The translations under genes and the position numbers were made by a program. A stretch of 64,000 nucleotides of DNA from Sunxiuqinia sp965372405 (GTDB lineage Bacteria; Bacteroidota; Bacteroidia; Bacteroidales; Prolixibacteraceae): contig CBDVCE010000001.1 of assembly GCA_965372405.1 (NCBI GenBank), positions 1 through 64,000 of the forward strand, in the 5' to 3' direction. Shown piece after piece: positions 63,603 to 64,000 of the stretch. Below the pieces are notes generated by a model. It was not told the DNA's origin, did no database searches, and saw only the letters and a list, made by a program, of their open reading frames with translations. Position 1 is the stretch's first letter. The number at the start of each line of letters is the position of its first letter.

Positions 63603-64000
63603 CTACCTTTTTTTACGAGGTCGTTTATGCTTCTTAACTTTACCACCAGGCTTTTGCGAAGTGCTCGACTTTTTTTTAGTTGGTTTACGTTTTTTCTCAT
63701 GGAAGGCTCCCTTGAAATCCGGATTATCCAATTTTTGCTGGCGGTCAATCTCACGATCTTGTACCTGTTTCACTGACCTACTAGTAGCTACAACCTCTAC
63801 CTCTTCAGGAATCACACGCTCCGGAATTTCCATACGAATCACTTCCTCAACTTTGCGAAGATGGTATTCTTCCGAAGGATCAATTAGCGAGATAGCCGCT
63901 CCTTTATTATTGGCTCTTGCAGTACGTCCAATCCGATGCACATAATCATCGTAACGCTGTGGTAAATCAAAATTAAACACATGGCTAACCAGGCTTACAT
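63603..64000 (-). CDS. DEAD-box RNA helicase (RhlE-like), 3' part only
   Basis: The frame stays open to the right edge (VSLVSHVFNFDLP), so the gene starts outside the window. The visible part has the helicase motifs FNFDLPQRYDDYVHRIGRTAR (motifs V/VI, with arginine finger). It is followed by a basic, Lys-rich C-terminal tail (KKRKPTKKKSSTS and KKHKRPRKKR) typical of RhlE-type helicases that bind RNA through disordered tails. The role is likely ribosome assembly or mRNA decay. Confidence 0.85.
   Translation of the reverse strand, partial: VSLVSHVFNFDLPQRYDDYVHRIGRTARANNKGAAISLIDPSEEYHLRKVEEVIRMEIPERVIPEEVEVVATSRSVKQVQDREIDRQQKLDNPDFKGAFHEKKRKPTKKKSSTSQKPGGKVKKHKRPRKKR

Overview
The window looks like chromosomal DNA of a Bacteroidota bacterium, most likely a marine or anaerobic Marinilabiliales/Bacteroidales-type lineage. 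The lineage is inferred from gene content, not from a search. The supporting signs are: AT-rich sequence; almost no Shine-Dalgarno sites; promoters of the TAnnTTTG type; a giant secreted protein with a type IX secretion (T9SS) C-terminal sorting domain; the T9SS gene porQ; the Bacteroidota order of the division/cell-wall (dcw) cluster; glycine-lipid synthesis genes; and several Bacteroidota-specific families (DUF5683, a long PurF, sortilin-like BNR proteins).

Layout. 1-7.6 kb: terminator hairpins, then one 2.45-kaa secreted protein with about 18 Ig-like repeats (minus strand). 7.6-12.1 kb: a gene-poor stretch with a small lipoprotein, an unrecognised cytosolic protein, mobA, tRNA-His, a helically phased 21-bp degenerate repeat array, a REP-like double palindrome, a secreted metallophosphoesterase and a small haem-type membrane protein. 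12.1-15 kb: an MBOAT/SGNH pair for surface-polysaccharide acylation. 15-26.7 kb (minus): MltD-like transglycosylase, DUF5683, parB, parA, HldA-type kinase, priA, pfkA, then ispH-cmk-porQ, with a second 21-bp periodic array between cmk and porQ. 26.8-30.8 kb (plus): a cysteine hydrolase and a large sortilin-like BNR protein.

31-47.8 kb (minus) is an unbroken dcw operon, transcribed mraZ-rsmH-ftsL-ftsI-murE-mraY-murD-ftsW-murG-murC-ftsQ-ftsA-ftsZ2-ftsZ1-yqeY. Its most unusual property is two adjacent, intact but divergent FtsZ genes. The upstream copy has a different tail that ends in a possible amphipathic helix. Four 10-bp-spaced GTGAC/GTGG boxes upstream of mraZ look like an autoregulatory MraZ operator.

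48-64 kb: glycine-lipid acyltransferases glsA and glsB; a PurF-family amidotransferase and a SPOR protein; miaB fused in frame to a carboxymuconolactone-decarboxylase (AhpD-like) domain; a NifX-like protein; a DUF84 NTPase broken by one extra base; a GNAT enzyme; a rubrerythrin-VIT1 fusion; an AlbA_2 protein; a BASS transporter; a PlsC-like enzyme; mntP; a 7TM histidine kinase; AlkC; and the 3' end of a DEAD-box helicase cut by the window edge.

Most of the window is conserved housekeeping sequence. The observations most worth following are the two (possibly three) 21-bp phased arrays, the tandem FtsZ pair, the MiaB-CMD fusion and the DUF84 frameshift. No CRISPR, IS element, prophage or recognisable defence system was seen.
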